Source of the DNA: DATKMK01 sp035541895
Lineage (GTDB): Bacteria > Desulfobacterota > Binatia > HRBIN30 > JACQVA1
DNA: 54,762 nt
Direction: 5' to 3'
Assembly (NCBI GenBank): GCA_035541895.1
Contig: DATKMK010000121.1
Location: 1-54,762, forward strand
Below are positions 1 through 9,208 of the stretch, piece by piece (position 1 is the stretch's first letter; each line of letters begins with the position of its first letter). The translations under genes and the position numbers were made by a program. Below the pieces are notes generated by a model that saw only the letters and a program-made list of their open reading frames with translations, was not told the DNA's origin and did no database searches.

Positions 1-1175
1 CCCTTGGGGCGCTGCCAGGTCGGCGACTCGCCGTCGTCGATGATCGTGCCCATGCGCACCTTCGGGCGCGCGGCGACGTTCGGCACGGCGCGCGGCGCTG
101 GACGCAGCGGAGACCGCGACTCAGCTCCCGTGCCCGAGGCCGGCGCCACATGATCGTTGACCGCCATCGCCAAGGGGAGTTCCGCCTCGCGCGCGGGCGG
201 CTGCACGGCTTGTGGTCGCGCCGCGTCGAACCCGGTGGCGATGACGGTGATCCGGATCTCATCGCCCATTCGTTCATCGATGACCGCGCCGAAGATGATG
301 TTCGCGTCTTCGTGCGCTTCTTCCTGAATCAGCGTCGCGGCTTCGTTGACTTCGTGGAGCGACAGATCGGGGCTGCCGGTGATGTTGATCAACACTCCTT
401 GCGCGCCTTGAATCGAGATGTCTTCGAGCAACGGACTCGACACCGCCTTTTGCGCCGCTTCGATCGCGCGACTCTCGCCGCTGGCGATGCCGCAGCCCAT
501 CATCGCCATCCCCATATCGGCCATGATCGTCCGCACGTCGGCGAAGTCGAGATTGATGAGCCCGTGCACCGTGATCAGATCGGAGATGCCGCGTACCGCC
601 TGCAACAGCACGTCGTCGGCTTTCTTGAAGGTGTCGAGCAGGGAAGTGTTGCGGCCGGCGATCACCAACAAGCGTTGGTTGGGAATCGCGATCAACGTGT
701 CGACCGCGTCCTTCAACGCGGCGATGCCGACATCGGCCTGGCGCATCCGCTTCTTGCCTTCGAACTGAAACGGCTTGGTCACCACCCCGACGGTGAGCGC
801 GCCCAACTCCTTGGCGATCCGCGCCACCACCGGCGCGCCGCCCGTTCCGGTTCCGCCGCCCATGCCGGCGGTGATGAACACCATATCGGCGCCGGCCAGG
901 ACTTCACGTAAGCGTTCCGAGTCTTCAAGGGCGGCTTCGCGGCCGACATCGGGGTTGGCACCGGCACCGAGCCCCTTGGTGAGTTGCTCGCCGAGCTGCA
1001 GCTTCACCGGCGCCAAACTTGCCCGCAACGCCTGCACATCGGTGTTGGCAGTGATGAAGTCGATGCCCGGCAGCCCCGACGCAATCATCGTGTTGACCGC
1101 ATTACCTCCTCCTCCACCGATGCCGACGACTTTGATCGAAGCGCCTACGGCCTCACGTCCTGCCAGGTCAATCAT
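1..1175 (-). CDS. ftsZ: Cell division protein FtsZ (3' end beyond the window)
   Basis: Tubulin-like GTPase that polymerises into the Z ring at midcell. About 391 residues are visible and the frame is still open at base 1, so the C-terminal tail that binds FtsA is missing. The protein starts MIDLAGREAVGASIK; the nucleotide-binding loop AGMGGGTGTG lies at residues 103-112 and the T7 catalytic loop (N207, D209, D212) follows. The ATG at 1175 is preceded by a strong Shine-Dalgarno, AAGGAGGG, about 8 bases upstream. It is the last visible gene of the dcw operon, 62 bp after ftsA. The visible part beyond about residue 315 is the variable linker, rich in Pro and Ala. Confidence 0.97.
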   Translation of the reverse strand, partial: MIDLAGREAVGASIKVVGIGGGGGNAVNTMIASGLPGIDFITANTDVQALRASLAPVKLQLGEQLTKGLGAGANPDVGREAALEDSERLREVLAGADMVFITAGMGGGTGTGGAPVVARIAKELGALTVGVVTKPFQFEGKKRMRQADVGIAALKDAVDTLIAIPNQRLLVIAGRNTSLLDTFKKADDVLLQAVRGISDLITVHGLINLDFADVRTIMADMGMAMMGCGIASGESRAIEAAQKAVSSPLLEDISIQGAQGVLINITGSPDLSLHEVNEAATLIQEEAHEDANIIFGAVIDERMGDEIRITVIATGFDAARPQAVQPPAREAELPLAMAVNDHVAPASGTGAESRSPLRPAPRAVPNVAARPKVRMGTIIDDGESPTWQRPK

Positions 1176-1237
1176 CGCAACCCTCCTTCTCCCCGCGGCC
1201 CGCGTCGCGGCGGGCCCGCCCCACAAGAATTTGCCGC

Positions 1238-2464
1238 TCAGAAAAACTCTTTAATCCATCCCACCATTCGGTGGCGAACCTTGTCGAATCCCTTCTTCTC
1301 TTCCGTCGTCGGCACCCCCGTATCCCGCGGGCGCGAGCCGTAGGATATCAAACCCACCGCAGTCGCGAACAGCGGGCCGATCGCATCGTCGGGCAGTGTA
1401 TGACCGTTGGCCGGACCGGCGATGCGAGCCGACGTGCGGAAGACCTGCTCGGCCAGCGGCAGGACGCCGTCGACCAAGACGCCGCCGCCCGTGAGCACCA
1501 CGCCGGACGCCAAGCTCTCTTCGAAGCCGCAGCGAATGATCTGCCGATGCGCGAGGGTGAAGATCTCCTCCAAGCGCGGTTCGATGATTTCGGCCAGCAT
1601 CCGCCGCGACAGGACGCGCGGCGTGCGGCCGCCGACGCTCGCGACCTCGATGGAATCATCGGCGCCGACGAGTTGCGCCATGGCGCAGCCGTGTCGTTGC
1701 TTGAGGAGTTCGGCTTCACGAAACGGCGTGCGAAATCCCGCCGCGATGTCACTGGTCACGTGATTGCCGCCCAATCCCAGCACCGCCGTGTGTTTGAGCG
1801 CCCCCTGATTGAAGATGAGCACGGTGGTCGTGCCGGCCCCGACGTCGATCAGCGCCACGCCCAAGTCGCGCTCCTCTGGGGTCAGCACGGCCTCGGCCGA
1901 TCCGAGCGGAGCGAGCACCAAGTCCGCGACGTGCAGGCCGCTGCGCTGGCAACACTTCACGACGTTTTGGGCCGAGGTGATCGCAGTCGTGATCACATGG
2001 ACGCGGGTTTCCAGCCGCACGCCGGACATCCCCAACGGTTCTTTGATCCCGTCTTGCCCATCGACGATGAATTCCTGCGGCAACACGTGCAAGACGTCGC
2101 GGTCCATGGGCAGCGCCACCGCCCTGGCCGCGTCGAGTACACGAGCGACATCGTCCGGACCGACTTCGCGATTCTTCACCGCCACCACGCCGTGGCTGTT
2201 GAAGGCCTTGATGTGCGTGCCGCCAATGCCGGCGAACACGCTGTGAATCTGGCAACTGGCGGTCACCTCGGCTTCCTTTACCGCGCGCTCGATCGCTTGC
2301 ACCGTCGCTTCGATGTTGACGACCATCCCCTTACGCAACCCCCCACACGGGGCGCTGCCGACGCCGGCGACGGTGACCAAACCGCCGGTGACCTCGCCGA
2401 CCACCGCGGCGACCTTGGAGGTCCCGATGTCGAGGCCCACCAGCAGTTCACCCTTCTTCGCCAT
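1238..2464 (-). CDS. ftsA: Cell division protein FtsA
   Basis: Actin-fold ATPase that tethers FtsZ to the inner membrane and recruits later division proteins. The 408 residues are typical in length. The phosphate-1 motif GLDIGTSK is at the N-terminus, and phosphate-2 (IDVGAGTT) and adenosine-motif (VVLTGGG) segments follow in the usual order. The C-terminus ends in a basic and hydrophobic stretch (VRHRMVGWIKEFF) that fits the amphipathic membrane-targeting helix. The ATG at 2464 lies 3 bp after the ftsQ stop, so translation is probably coupled. Confidence 0.96.
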   Translation of the reverse strand: MAKKGELLVGLDIGTSKVAAVVGEVTGGLVTVAGVGSAPCGGLRKGMVVNIEATVQAIERAVKEAEVTASCQIHSVFAGIGGTHIKAFNSHGVVAVKNREVGPDDVARVLDAARAVALPMDRDVLHVLPQEFIVDGQDGIKEPLGMSGVRLETRVHVITTAITSAQNVVKCCQRSGLHVADLVLAPLGSAEAVLTPEERDLGVALIDVGAGTTTVLIFNQGALKHTAVLGLGGNHVTSDIAAGFRTPFREAELLKQRHGCAMAQLVGADDSIEVASVGGRTPRVLSRRMLAEIIEPRLEEIFTLAHRQIIRCGFEESLASGVVLTGGGVLVDGVLPLAEQVFRTSARIAGPANGHTLPDDAIGPLFATAVGLISYGSRPRDTGVPTTEEKKGFDKVRHRMVGWIKEFF

Positions 2465-2467
2465 GCC

Positions 2468-3328
2468 CTAAGCCCGTACGCCAATCTTTGCGCCGCGCCG
2501 CTTCGGCATCTCTGGCGGTCTGGGCAGCGGGCGCATCTGCACGATCACTTGATTCGGATAGGTGGCGTCGAGCAGCGCGACGCGCGATTCCTGACCGTCC
2601 CACGCCGTCAACACGCGCATCGTGCGCGTCAGTTTGCCGCGCCACGCGCCCCAGCCGAGTCGAATCGCGACCGGACGGCGGAGCGGGATCAAGGTAACGC
2701 CGCTGCGCGAGTCGACGTGGATTTCCGAGATTCCGTCGCCGCAGCCGTCACGCCGACACAAGCGGATCAAGCGGGCGGCGCGCCGCAGCAGCACACTGCT
2801 GCCGTCCTCCACGTCGCTCCGGCTCACTCCGGTAATCAGCGGCAAGTCCCGACTGTCGCTGTCGCGCAGGCGATCCATCACGTGACCGGCGCGATCAACG
2901 AAGTACAAATCATCGAGCACGACGATCGCCGCCGGAATTCGTTCCTTCACCGAAATGACCACGCGGCGCGGGAAATCGCGACGAACCGAGGCGTTGGCGA
3001 GATCCGGATGCTGCAACAGTCGGAGGCGAACCTCGGTGGGACCGGCGGCCCACACGCTCATACCGCGACGGACGCCGGCCCATTCGAGAATCTGCTCGCG
3101 GCTCACGCGCGTCGTGCCGCGGACGGTGATCTCGGTGATCGCGAAGTAGGGATGCGATCGTGCAACCGACCACAATCCCGGCACCGCCCACCCGAATGTG
3201 CCGATTACGATGAGGACGCAGGTCACCAACGCCGTGGCGAAAGCCAGCGTGCGCCATGGAATTGCACGCCGGCGTCGGCGCCGGCGGACCCGAATGCCGG
3301 TGGTTACCCGCGAGGCGGCGCGACTCAT
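2468..3328 (-). CDS. ftsQ: Cell division protein FtsQ/DivIB
   Basis: Bitopic division protein that, with FtsL and FtsB, links early and late division proteins and controls septal peptidoglycan synthesis. The order is a short very basic cytoplasmic tail (an RVRRRRRRR run), one transmembrane helix near residues 30-50, then a POTRA domain beginning AITEITVRGTTRVSREQI and the FtsQ beta domain. I chose the ATG at 3328 because it overlaps the murB stop as ATGA; an upstream in-frame start at 3394 would add 22 residues inside murB. Length is 286 residues. No ddl gene lies between murB and ftsQ, where some Proteobacteria have one. Confidence 0.9.
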   Translation of the reverse strand: MSRAASRVTTGIRVRRRRRRRAIPWRTLAFATALVTCVLIVIGTFGWAVPGLWSVARSHPYFAITEITVRGTTRVSREQILEWAGVRRGMSVWAAGPTEVRLRLLQHPDLANASVRRDFPRRVVISVKERIPAAIVVLDDLYFVDRAGHVMDRLRDSDSRDLPLITGVSRSDVEDGSSVLLRRAARLIRLCRRDGCGDGISEIHVDSRSGVTLIPLRRPVAIRLGWGAWRGKLTRTMRVLTAWDGQESRVALLDATYPNQVIVQMRPLPRPPEMPKRRGAKIGVRA

Positions 3329-4266
3329 CTCGCGTCCCCCCACTCGCCGATGAGTTTCACTTCGAGGTCCAGTCGCACCTGCTTCGCCTGCCACACCCGC
3401 TCGCTGATCTCACGGATCAGCGTGTACACGTCCGCGGCGGTGGCATTGCCGACGTTGACGATGAAGTTCGCGTGCTGCTCCGACACCATCGCGCCGCCCA
3501 CCCGACGGCCCTTGAGACCGACGGCTTCGATCAGGCGGCCGGCGTAATGGCCCGGCGGATTCTTGAAGATCGAACCGGCGTTGGGATAGCCGAGCGGCTG
3601 GTGGGCATCGCGCTTGCGCTTGTTGGCGAGCATGCGCTCACGAACCGCCGCTGGATCACCCTTGACGAGACGAAACTCCAGATACGTAACCACGAACCTC
3701 GACGGCAAGTCGAAATGACGGTAGCCAAAGCGGAGCGCGGCACGCGCCAATCGTTGCGCGCCGTGCTGGGCATCGACGCCGTGGATCGCCTCGACGACTT
3801 GCGCGATCTCGCCGCCGAATGCGCCGGCGTTCATCAACAACCCGCCGCCGAGCGAGCCCGGAATGCCCTCGGCGAATTCGAGTCCAGTCAGTCCGCGGTC
3901 GGCGGCAGCCGTGACCAGTTTCTTGAACGGCACCCCGGCGCCGGCGTGCACATAGGTGCCCGACCCGTTCGGCCGCCAGTCGATCGTCGCGAACGCGCGT
4001 CCCAGCTTCACGACGACGCCACGCACGCCCCGGTCGCTCACCAACACGTTCGTCCCGCCCCCGAGCACGAACAGCGGCAACCCGGCTTCCGCCGCGGTGA
4101 TTTGGACGCTGCGAACTTCCTCTTCGGACTCCACTTCGATCCAGACGTCGGCCGGCCCGCCAATGCGGAATGACGTGTGCCGGCTGAGCGGCTCGTCGAA
4201 TTGAGCGCGGTCGCCGAAGCGTGCCCGCAGGGAGTTGAGCGTTGCGTCGATCACTGCATTGTCCAC
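3325..4266 (-). CDS. murB: UDP-N-acetylenolpyruvoylglucosamine reductase MurB
   Basis: FAD enzyme that reduces UDP-GlcNAc-enolpyruvate to UDP-MurNAc with NADPH in the cytoplasm. At 313 residues it is a short MurB. The FAD-binding segment includes HTSFRIGGPAD near residue 30 and FVLGGGTNVLVSD near residue 66. The catalytic proton-donor serine lies in NAGSIFKNP and the late glutamate in LDLEVKLIGEW. The gene overlaps the end of murC by 16 bp and the start of ftsQ by 4 bp, so it is part of one tightly packed transcript. Confidence 0.96.
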   Translation of the reverse strand: MDNAVIDATLNSLRARFGDRAQFDEPLSRHTSFRIGGPADVWIEVESEEEVRSVQITAAEAGLPLFVLGGGTNVLVSDRGVRGVVVKLGRAFATIDWRPNGSGTYVHAGAGVPFKKLVTAAADRGLTGLEFAEGIPGSLGGGLLMNAGAFGGEIAQVVEAIHGVDAQHGAQRLARAALRFGYRHFDLPSRFVVTYLEFRLVKGDPAAVRERMLANKRKRDAHQPLGYPNAGSIFKNPPGHYAGRLIEAVGLKGRRVGGAMVSEQHANFIVNVGNATAADVYTLIREISERVWQAKQVRLDLEVKLIGEWGDAR

Positions 4267-5657
4267 ACGTTCTGCGACCCGGCGAGCGCGCGCACGAGCT
4301 GCTCGCCGGCGTCGTGAATATTGCCGGCACCGAGAATCAAAACCAGGTCACCCGCACGCACCAACGATTGGACCTCGGCCACGACGTGCTCGCGCTGAGG
4401 TACGTAGCTGACTTCGAGATGCCCGCGGCGCTTCAACGCCCAGAACAACACCTCACTGGTGACGCCGTCGATCGGCGGTTCTCCGGCGGCGTAGACTTCG
4501 GTCAGCACCAACTGATCGGCGGCGTCAAACGCGTCGAGGAAGTCGCCGAACAGATCGCGGGTGCGCGTATACCGATGGGGCTGAAAGACCACGACGATGC
4601 GGCGGCCGAAACCTTCGCGCGCCGCGGCGATTGTGGCGCGAATTTCTTCGGGATGGTGACCGTAGTCGCTGACCACCAAAACGCCCCCGGCTTCTCCGCA
4701 CACCTCGAAGCGGCGATGAATGCCACCGAACTCCGCCAGCGCATCACGGATCGCGTCGAGCGGCACGTCGAGTTGCATGGCCACCGCGGTCGCCGCCAAC
4801 GCGTTGAGTGCATGATGCCGCCCCGGCATGCGCACAGTGATCTCGCCGAGTGATTGTCTGCGATGGGCCACCTCGAAGTGCGTGCTCATCCCCATGACCG
4901 CAACGTCGCGTGCAACGAAGTCGGCTTCCGAGGTCGTGCCGTAGGTGATTACGCGCTTCCGCATCTGCGGCACCAGCGCGCGGACGGTGGTGTGATCCAG
5001 ACACACCACCGCGGCACCGTAGAACGGCACGCGGTTGGCGAATTCGAGGTAGGCGGATTTCACCCGGTCCATGTCGCCGTAGTAATCGAGATGCTCGGGA
5101 TCGATGTTGGTGATCACCGCGATCGCCGGCGACAGCAGCAAGAAGGTTCCGTCACTCTCATCCGCTTCGGTCACCATCAGGTCGCCGTGACCGAGCTGCG
5201 CGTTCGTCCCCATGCTGTGCAGGCGCCCGCCGATGACCACCGTCGGATCGAGATTGGCGCGGCGCAGGATCGCCGCGATCAACGAGGTGGTCGTCGTCTT
5301 GCCGTGCGTGCCGGCCACCGCGATGCCCCATTTCATCCGCATCAGCTCGGCGAGCATCTCCGCGCGCGGGATGACGGGAATCTTCAGCGCGCGCGCTTGA
5401 ACAACCTCGGGATTGGCATAGCGAACGGCCGAGGAGATAACGACCACGTCGATGTGCGGACCGATCGCGGCCGCCGAGTGGCCGATGGTCACGTGCGCGC
5501 CCAACAACCGCAGTCGGTGCACGGCGTCGCTCTCGCTGATGTCCGAACCGCTGACGCGATGCCCGAGCGTGAGCAGCACTTCGGCGATGCCGCTCATTCC
5601 GATCCCACCGATGCCGACGAAGTGAACGTGCCGCGTAGCCTTGAACAGGTTAGGCAT
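4251..5657 (-). CDS. murC: UDP-N-acetylmuramate-L-alanine ligase MurC
   Basis: ATP-dependent ligase that adds L-Ala to UDP-MurNAc, the first amino-acid step of the peptidoglycan stem peptide. The protein has 468 residues with the three Mur-ligase domains. The UDP-binding Rossmann region HFVGIGGIGMSGIAE is at residues 10-24, the ATP loop GTHGKTTTT is near residue 115, and a C-terminal domain contains VSDYGHHPEEI and FQPHRYTRT. I chose the ATG at 5657, which overlaps the murG stop by 8 bp; the longer open frame to 5804 is only murG read in another frame. Confidence 0.97.
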   Translation of the reverse strand: MPNLFKATRHVHFVGIGGIGMSGIAEVLLTLGHRVSGSDISESDAVHRLRLLGAHVTIGHSAAAIGPHIDVVVISSAVRYANPEVVQARALKIPVIPRAEMLAELMRMKWGIAVAGTHGKTTTTSLIAAILRRANLDPTVVIGGRLHSMGTNAQLGHGDLMVTEADESDGTFLLLSPAIAVITNIDPEHLDYYGDMDRVKSAYLEFANRVPFYGAAVVCLDHTTVRALVPQMRKRVITYGTTSEADFVARDVAVMGMSTHFEVAHRRQSLGEITVRMPGRHHALNALAATAVAMQLDVPLDAIRDALAEFGGIHRRFEVCGEAGGVLVVSDYGHHPEEIRATIAAAREGFGRRIVVVFQPHRYTRTRDLFGDFLDAFDAADQLVLTEVYAAGEPPIDGVTSEVLFWALKRRGHLEVSYVPQREHVVAEVQSLVRAGDLVLILGAGNIHDAGEQLVRALAGSQNVWTMQ

Positions 5658-6735
5658 TGCCCCCCTCCCCCGCCACCTCACAACACACCGCGAGTACCCG
5701 CGCCGCCGCGTCCGGTACGCCCAGGGCCGCTGCCGCGGTTGCCATCGCGCGCCGACGGGACGGGTCGGCTGCCAACGCATGCACCCGCTCCGCCAGCACC
5801 ACACCCGTCAAATCGCGATCCAAAATCATTTCAGCCGCGCCGTGCCGCACCAGCACTTCGGCGTTGGCGCGCTGATGATCATCGGCCGCAAACGGATAGG
5901 GGACGAGGATCGCCGGCTTTCCCAGCGCGGTGATCTCAGCGGTGGTCGTGCCCGCACGACACACCACGAGGTCGGCTGCGCCATACGCTCGACTCATGTC
6001 GTCGATGAACGAGGTGACGCGCGCATCCACGCCAGCTCGCGCATAGCGCTCCTTCACCCAGGCTTCGTCCTTGACGCCGGTTTGATGAATGATTCGCAGG
6101 TCGGGAATGCGACGAAGCGCGTCCAATGCGTCGGTGACGGCGACGTTCAATTTGTGCGCGCCTTGGCTGCCGCCGAAAATCAGCATCGTGAAGCCGTCGT
6201 GCGGGGACGACGGCACGGAAGCGCCGAGAGTCCTGATCGGCGTACCGGTCACGGTCGTCCGATCTGGCGGAAAGAATGTTGCGGCATCGGCGAACGCGGT
6301 ACACACACGCTGGGAGATGCGCGCAAGCCAGCGGTTGGTCATGCCGGGACGCGCGTTCTGTTCGAGCAGGACGCGCGGAACACGTCGCAGCCATGCGGCC
6401 AGAATCGCCGGCGCCGATCCGTATCCGCCCACGCCGAGGACCACGTGAGGCCGCATCCGACCGATGAGGCGCCAGGCCGTCGCCACCGACACGGGCAACT
6501 GCCACATCACATCGACCACACCGCGCCAACCGCGGCCGCGCAGGCCGCGAATCGGCAGTGCATGAAACGCAAAGGTCGTCTGCGGAATCACGCGCGCTTC
6601 GAGGCCCCCGCGGCTGCCGATCCAGGCGACGGCGGCGCCGCCCGCCGCGGCCGCTTGCGCGACGGCGAGCCCAGGAAAGAGATGCCCGCCCGTTCCCCCG
6701 CCAGCCACGATCATGCGCAACTCATCCGCTCGCAT
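5650..6735 (-). CDS. murG: UDP-GlcNAc:lipid I GlcNAc transferase MurG
   Basis: Peripheral inner-membrane GT-B glycosyltransferase that converts lipid I to lipid II. The 361 residues are typical. The family signature GGGTGGHLFPGLAVAQ lies near the start, an IFGGSQGAHKLN nucleotide-sugar segment is in the middle, and VVCRAGTTTAEITALGKPAILVPYP marks the donor site. The ATG at 6735 follows the ftsW stop by one base. A second ATG (residue 8, MIVAGG) would remove a short N-terminal extension and cannot be excluded. Confidence 0.96.
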   Translation of the reverse strand: MRADELRMIVAGGGTGGHLFPGLAVAQAAAAGGAAVAWIGSRGGLEARVIPQTTFAFHALPIRGLRGRGWRGVVDVMWQLPVSVATAWRLIGRMRPHVVLGVGGYGSAPAILAAWLRRVPRVLLEQNARPGMTNRWLARISQRVCTAFADAATFFPPDRTTVTGTPIRTLGASVPSSPHDGFTMLIFGGSQGAHKLNVAVTDALDALRRIPDLRIIHQTGVKDEAWVKERYARAGVDARVTSFIDDMSRAYGAADLVVCRAGTTTAEITALGKPAILVPYPFAADDHQRANAEVLVRHGAAEMILDRDLTGVVLAERVHALAADPSRRRAMATAAAALGVPDAAARVLAVCCEVAGEGGNA

Positions 6736-6736
6736 C

Positions 6737-7879
6737 TCATCCGGTCTGCCGTGACAGCGCCGCCAAGATCCCCACTTGGACGAGCGCCACCATCATGGCC
6801 GACCCGCCACAACTCAAGAATGGAAGGGCTAAACCTTTGGTTGGAAGCAACCCCAACACCACCCCCACGTTCACAACCGCCTCCAGCAATATCACCAAAG
6901 TGATCCCAAACGCCAGCAAGCTCGCGAAGCGATCTGGATGCCGGAGGGCGACCCGAAACCCACGCAGACCGAGCACCCCAAAGAGCGCCAAGGTGAGCAG
7001 CACGCCGAGGAGGCCGAGTTCCTCCCCAACGAGCGCGAAGATGAAGTCGGTGTGCGCTTCGGGGAGGAAGAACAGCTTCTGCTTGCTTTCGCCGAGGCCG
7101 ACACCGGTGATTCCGCCGGAACCGAAGGCGATGAGCGACTGCACCAACTGGAAGGCGATGTCCTTGCTGTAGCGCCACGGATCGAGAAAGGCCCAGACGC
7201 GGCGCAGGCGGTAGCTCTCGTGAAGAATTCCAAGGACCGCTACCGGCAAGACGGCGAGGCCGAGACCAAGCAGGTGCAGGGGTCGCGCGCCGCCGACGAA
7301 CAGCATCGACAGCATGAGCAACGTCAGAATCGCCGCCGTCCCGAAGTCGGGTTCCTTTACAATCAGCCCGGCGAACACTCCAATGACGATCAAGTGGGGC
7401 AGGACACCTACGGTGAACGACGCCATCTTGTCGCCGCGGCGAGTGATCGATCGCGCCAAGTACATCACCAAGACGATTTTGACCCATTCCGACGGCTGAA
7501 TCGAAAAACCCCCAACACCAATCCAACGGCGCGCGCCGCCGCGTACCATGCCGACGTGCGGAATGAGGACCAGAATCACCGCCACCAAGCCGCATCCCAG
7601 GAGGACGTACGCCGAGCGCTCGAAGATCTCGAATCGCAATTGCGACACGCCCACCGCCAGCACGGTGCCCATGGCGATCGCGAGGAGGTGTTTGCGAAAG
7701 TACAGGTAGGGGTCGTTGCTGCGATCCAGCGCGTAGAAGTAGCTGGCGTTGAACACCATCACGACCCCGAGGCCAACGAGCAAGGCCGCCGCGATCAACA
7801 GCCACCAATCCGGGCGGTTCAGCCGCGGCATCACCACCCGCTGGCGCAACGAGCGAAGATGCGGCAGGACCTGCGTCAT
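6737..7879 (-). CDS. ftsW: Septal peptidoglycan glycosyltransferase FtsW (SEDS family)
   Basis: Polytopic SEDS polymerase that makes septal glycan strands with FtsI. The 380 residues contain about ten hydrophobic helices. Visible family features are RRWIGVGGFSIQPSEW, the PDFGTAA loop and the C-terminal GLLPTKGLALPFLSCGGSAM signature, which is typical of FtsW and RodA. Position between murD and murG in a dcw cluster favours FtsW over RodA. The start at 7879 overlaps the murD stop by 4 bp. Confidence 0.95.
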   Translation of the reverse strand: MTQVLPHLRSLRQRVVMPRLNRPDWWLLIAAALLVGLGVVMVFNASYFYALDRSNDPYLYFRKHLLAIAMGTVLAVGVSQLRFEIFERSAYVLLGCGLVAVILVLIPHVGMVRGGARRWIGVGGFSIQPSEWVKIVLVMYLARSITRRGDKMASFTVGVLPHLIVIGVFAGLIVKEPDFGTAAILTLLMLSMLFVGGARPLHLLGLGLAVLPVAVLGILHESYRLRRVWAFLDPWRYSKDIAFQLVQSLIAFGSGGITGVGLGESKQKLFFLPEAHTDFIFALVGEELGLLGVLLTLALFGVLGLRGFRVALRHPDRFASLLAFGITLVILLEAVVNVGVVLGLLPTKGLALPFLSCGGSAMMVALVQVGILAALSRQTG

Positions 7880-9204
7880 AACGCCTCCACTAGTTCGCGG
7901 AACCGACGGCCGCGTGTGGTATAGTCAGTGAACTCGTCGAAGCTCGCGCAACCGGGCGACAGCAACACGGTATCTCCAGCAACCGCGCAGCTCGCGGCGG
8001 CGGCGACGGCGTCGGCAAGTCCACCGACGGCGATGCACTCCGTCGAACCGGCCACCTGGTCAACGATGGTTCCCGCCGCTGCGCCGAAACCGATCACCCG
8101 TTTCGCGCGCGCGCGCAGCAACGGCTGGAGCGTGCGAAAGTCGCCGCCTTTGTCGTAGCCACCCAAGAGCAAGATGACGTTGCCGGGAAAACTCTCCAAC
8201 GATTTGACGACCGCGCCGACGTTGGTCCCTTTCGAGTCGTCGAAGTAGCGCACGCCGTCACGTTCGCGCACGAGTGCGAGCCGATGGGGCAAGCCGGCCG
8301 TCTCGTTGAGGACGCGCTGAATCGTGTCGGCCGCAACACCCCAGATCGACGCCGCGGTAACCGCGGCGAGCATGTTCTCGCGATTGTGCGCGCCTTGAAG
8401 CTGCACATGTTCCAGCGAAAACCGACGGGGCTGGGGATGGGGCCCCCAATAGACCAGCGCGTCGCCGTCGATGAACGCCCCGAACTCGACCGGTTCGCGA
8501 CCGAACGAGATCGCCGCCGCTCGTGTATGGTGGCGCTGCTCCCAGACCCACGGGTCGTCACGATTCAGCACCGCGACGTCGTCCGAGCGCTGTCGAATCA
8601 AGAGCGCCGCTTTCGCCGCTCCGTAGTCGGCCACGTTGGTGTAGCGGTCGAGGTGGTCGGGGGTGAGATTCAGCAGGACGCCGATCCGCGGCCGGAACGT
8701 GTCCACCCATTCCAGTTGAAAGCTCGAGATCTCCGCAACCGCCGCGGCATACGCCGGCGAGTCGGCTTGGACCGCGTCGATGAGCGGCGTGCCCAGGTTT
8801 CCACCGACGAACGTCGGCGATTGCGCCGCGACCATCGCTCCCAGCAATGTCGTGGTCGTACTTTTGCCGTTGGTGCCGGTGATCGCGAGCAACGGACACG
8901 GCAGAAACCGATAGGCCAACTCGATTTCGCTGATCACGGTTACGCCGCGCGCGACGGCCCGTTGCAACATGGGATGGTTGCGGGCAACTCCGGGGCTGGG
9001 CACGACCAGAGAGATGCCGCCAAGTACGGAATCGCTTCCGTCGTCAACAACGCATTCGACATTGGCTGCGGTGACGTGCGCGAGGAGCGCGGCCCGCCGG
9101 TCAACGAGGCGAACACGCGCGCCGCGTTCGCTCAGAAAGCGCGTCACGCTGCGTCCGGTCTTGCCGGCACCAATCACCAACGCGTTTTGACCGACAAGCT
9201 GCAT
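7876..9204 (-). CDS. murD: UDP-MurNAc-L-Ala-D-Glu ligase MurD
   Basis: ATP-dependent ligase adding D-Glu to UDP-MurNAc-L-Ala. The 442 residues start with MQLVGQNALVIGAGKTGRSV, the N-terminal nucleotide-binding fold. The central ATP loop GTNGKSTTTLLGAM lies near residues 114-127 and the C-terminal domain contains YFDDSKGTN and LLLGGYDKGGDF, both typical of MurD. The ATG at 9204 follows mraY by 4 bp. Confidence 0.97.
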   Translation of the reverse strand: MQLVGQNALVIGAGKTGRSVTRFLSERGARVRLVDRRAALLAHVTAANVECVVDDGSDSVLGGISLVVPSPGVARNHPMLQRAVARGVTVISEIELAYRFLPCPLLAITGTNGKSTTTTLLGAMVAAQSPTFVGGNLGTPLIDAVQADSPAYAAAVAEISSFQLEWVDTFRPRIGVLLNLTPDHLDRYTNVADYGAAKAALLIRQRSDDVAVLNRDDPWVWEQRHHTRAAAISFGREPVEFGAFIDGDALVYWGPHPQPRRFSLEHVQLQGAHNRENMLAAVTAASIWGVAADTIQRVLNETAGLPHRLALVRERDGVRYFDDSKGTNVGAVVKSLESFPGNVILLLGGYDKGGDFRTLQPLLRARAKRVIGFGAAAGTIVDQVAGSTECIAVGGLADAVAAAASCAVAGDTVLLSPGCASFDEFTDYTTRGRRFRELVEAL

Positions 9205-9208
9205 GGAA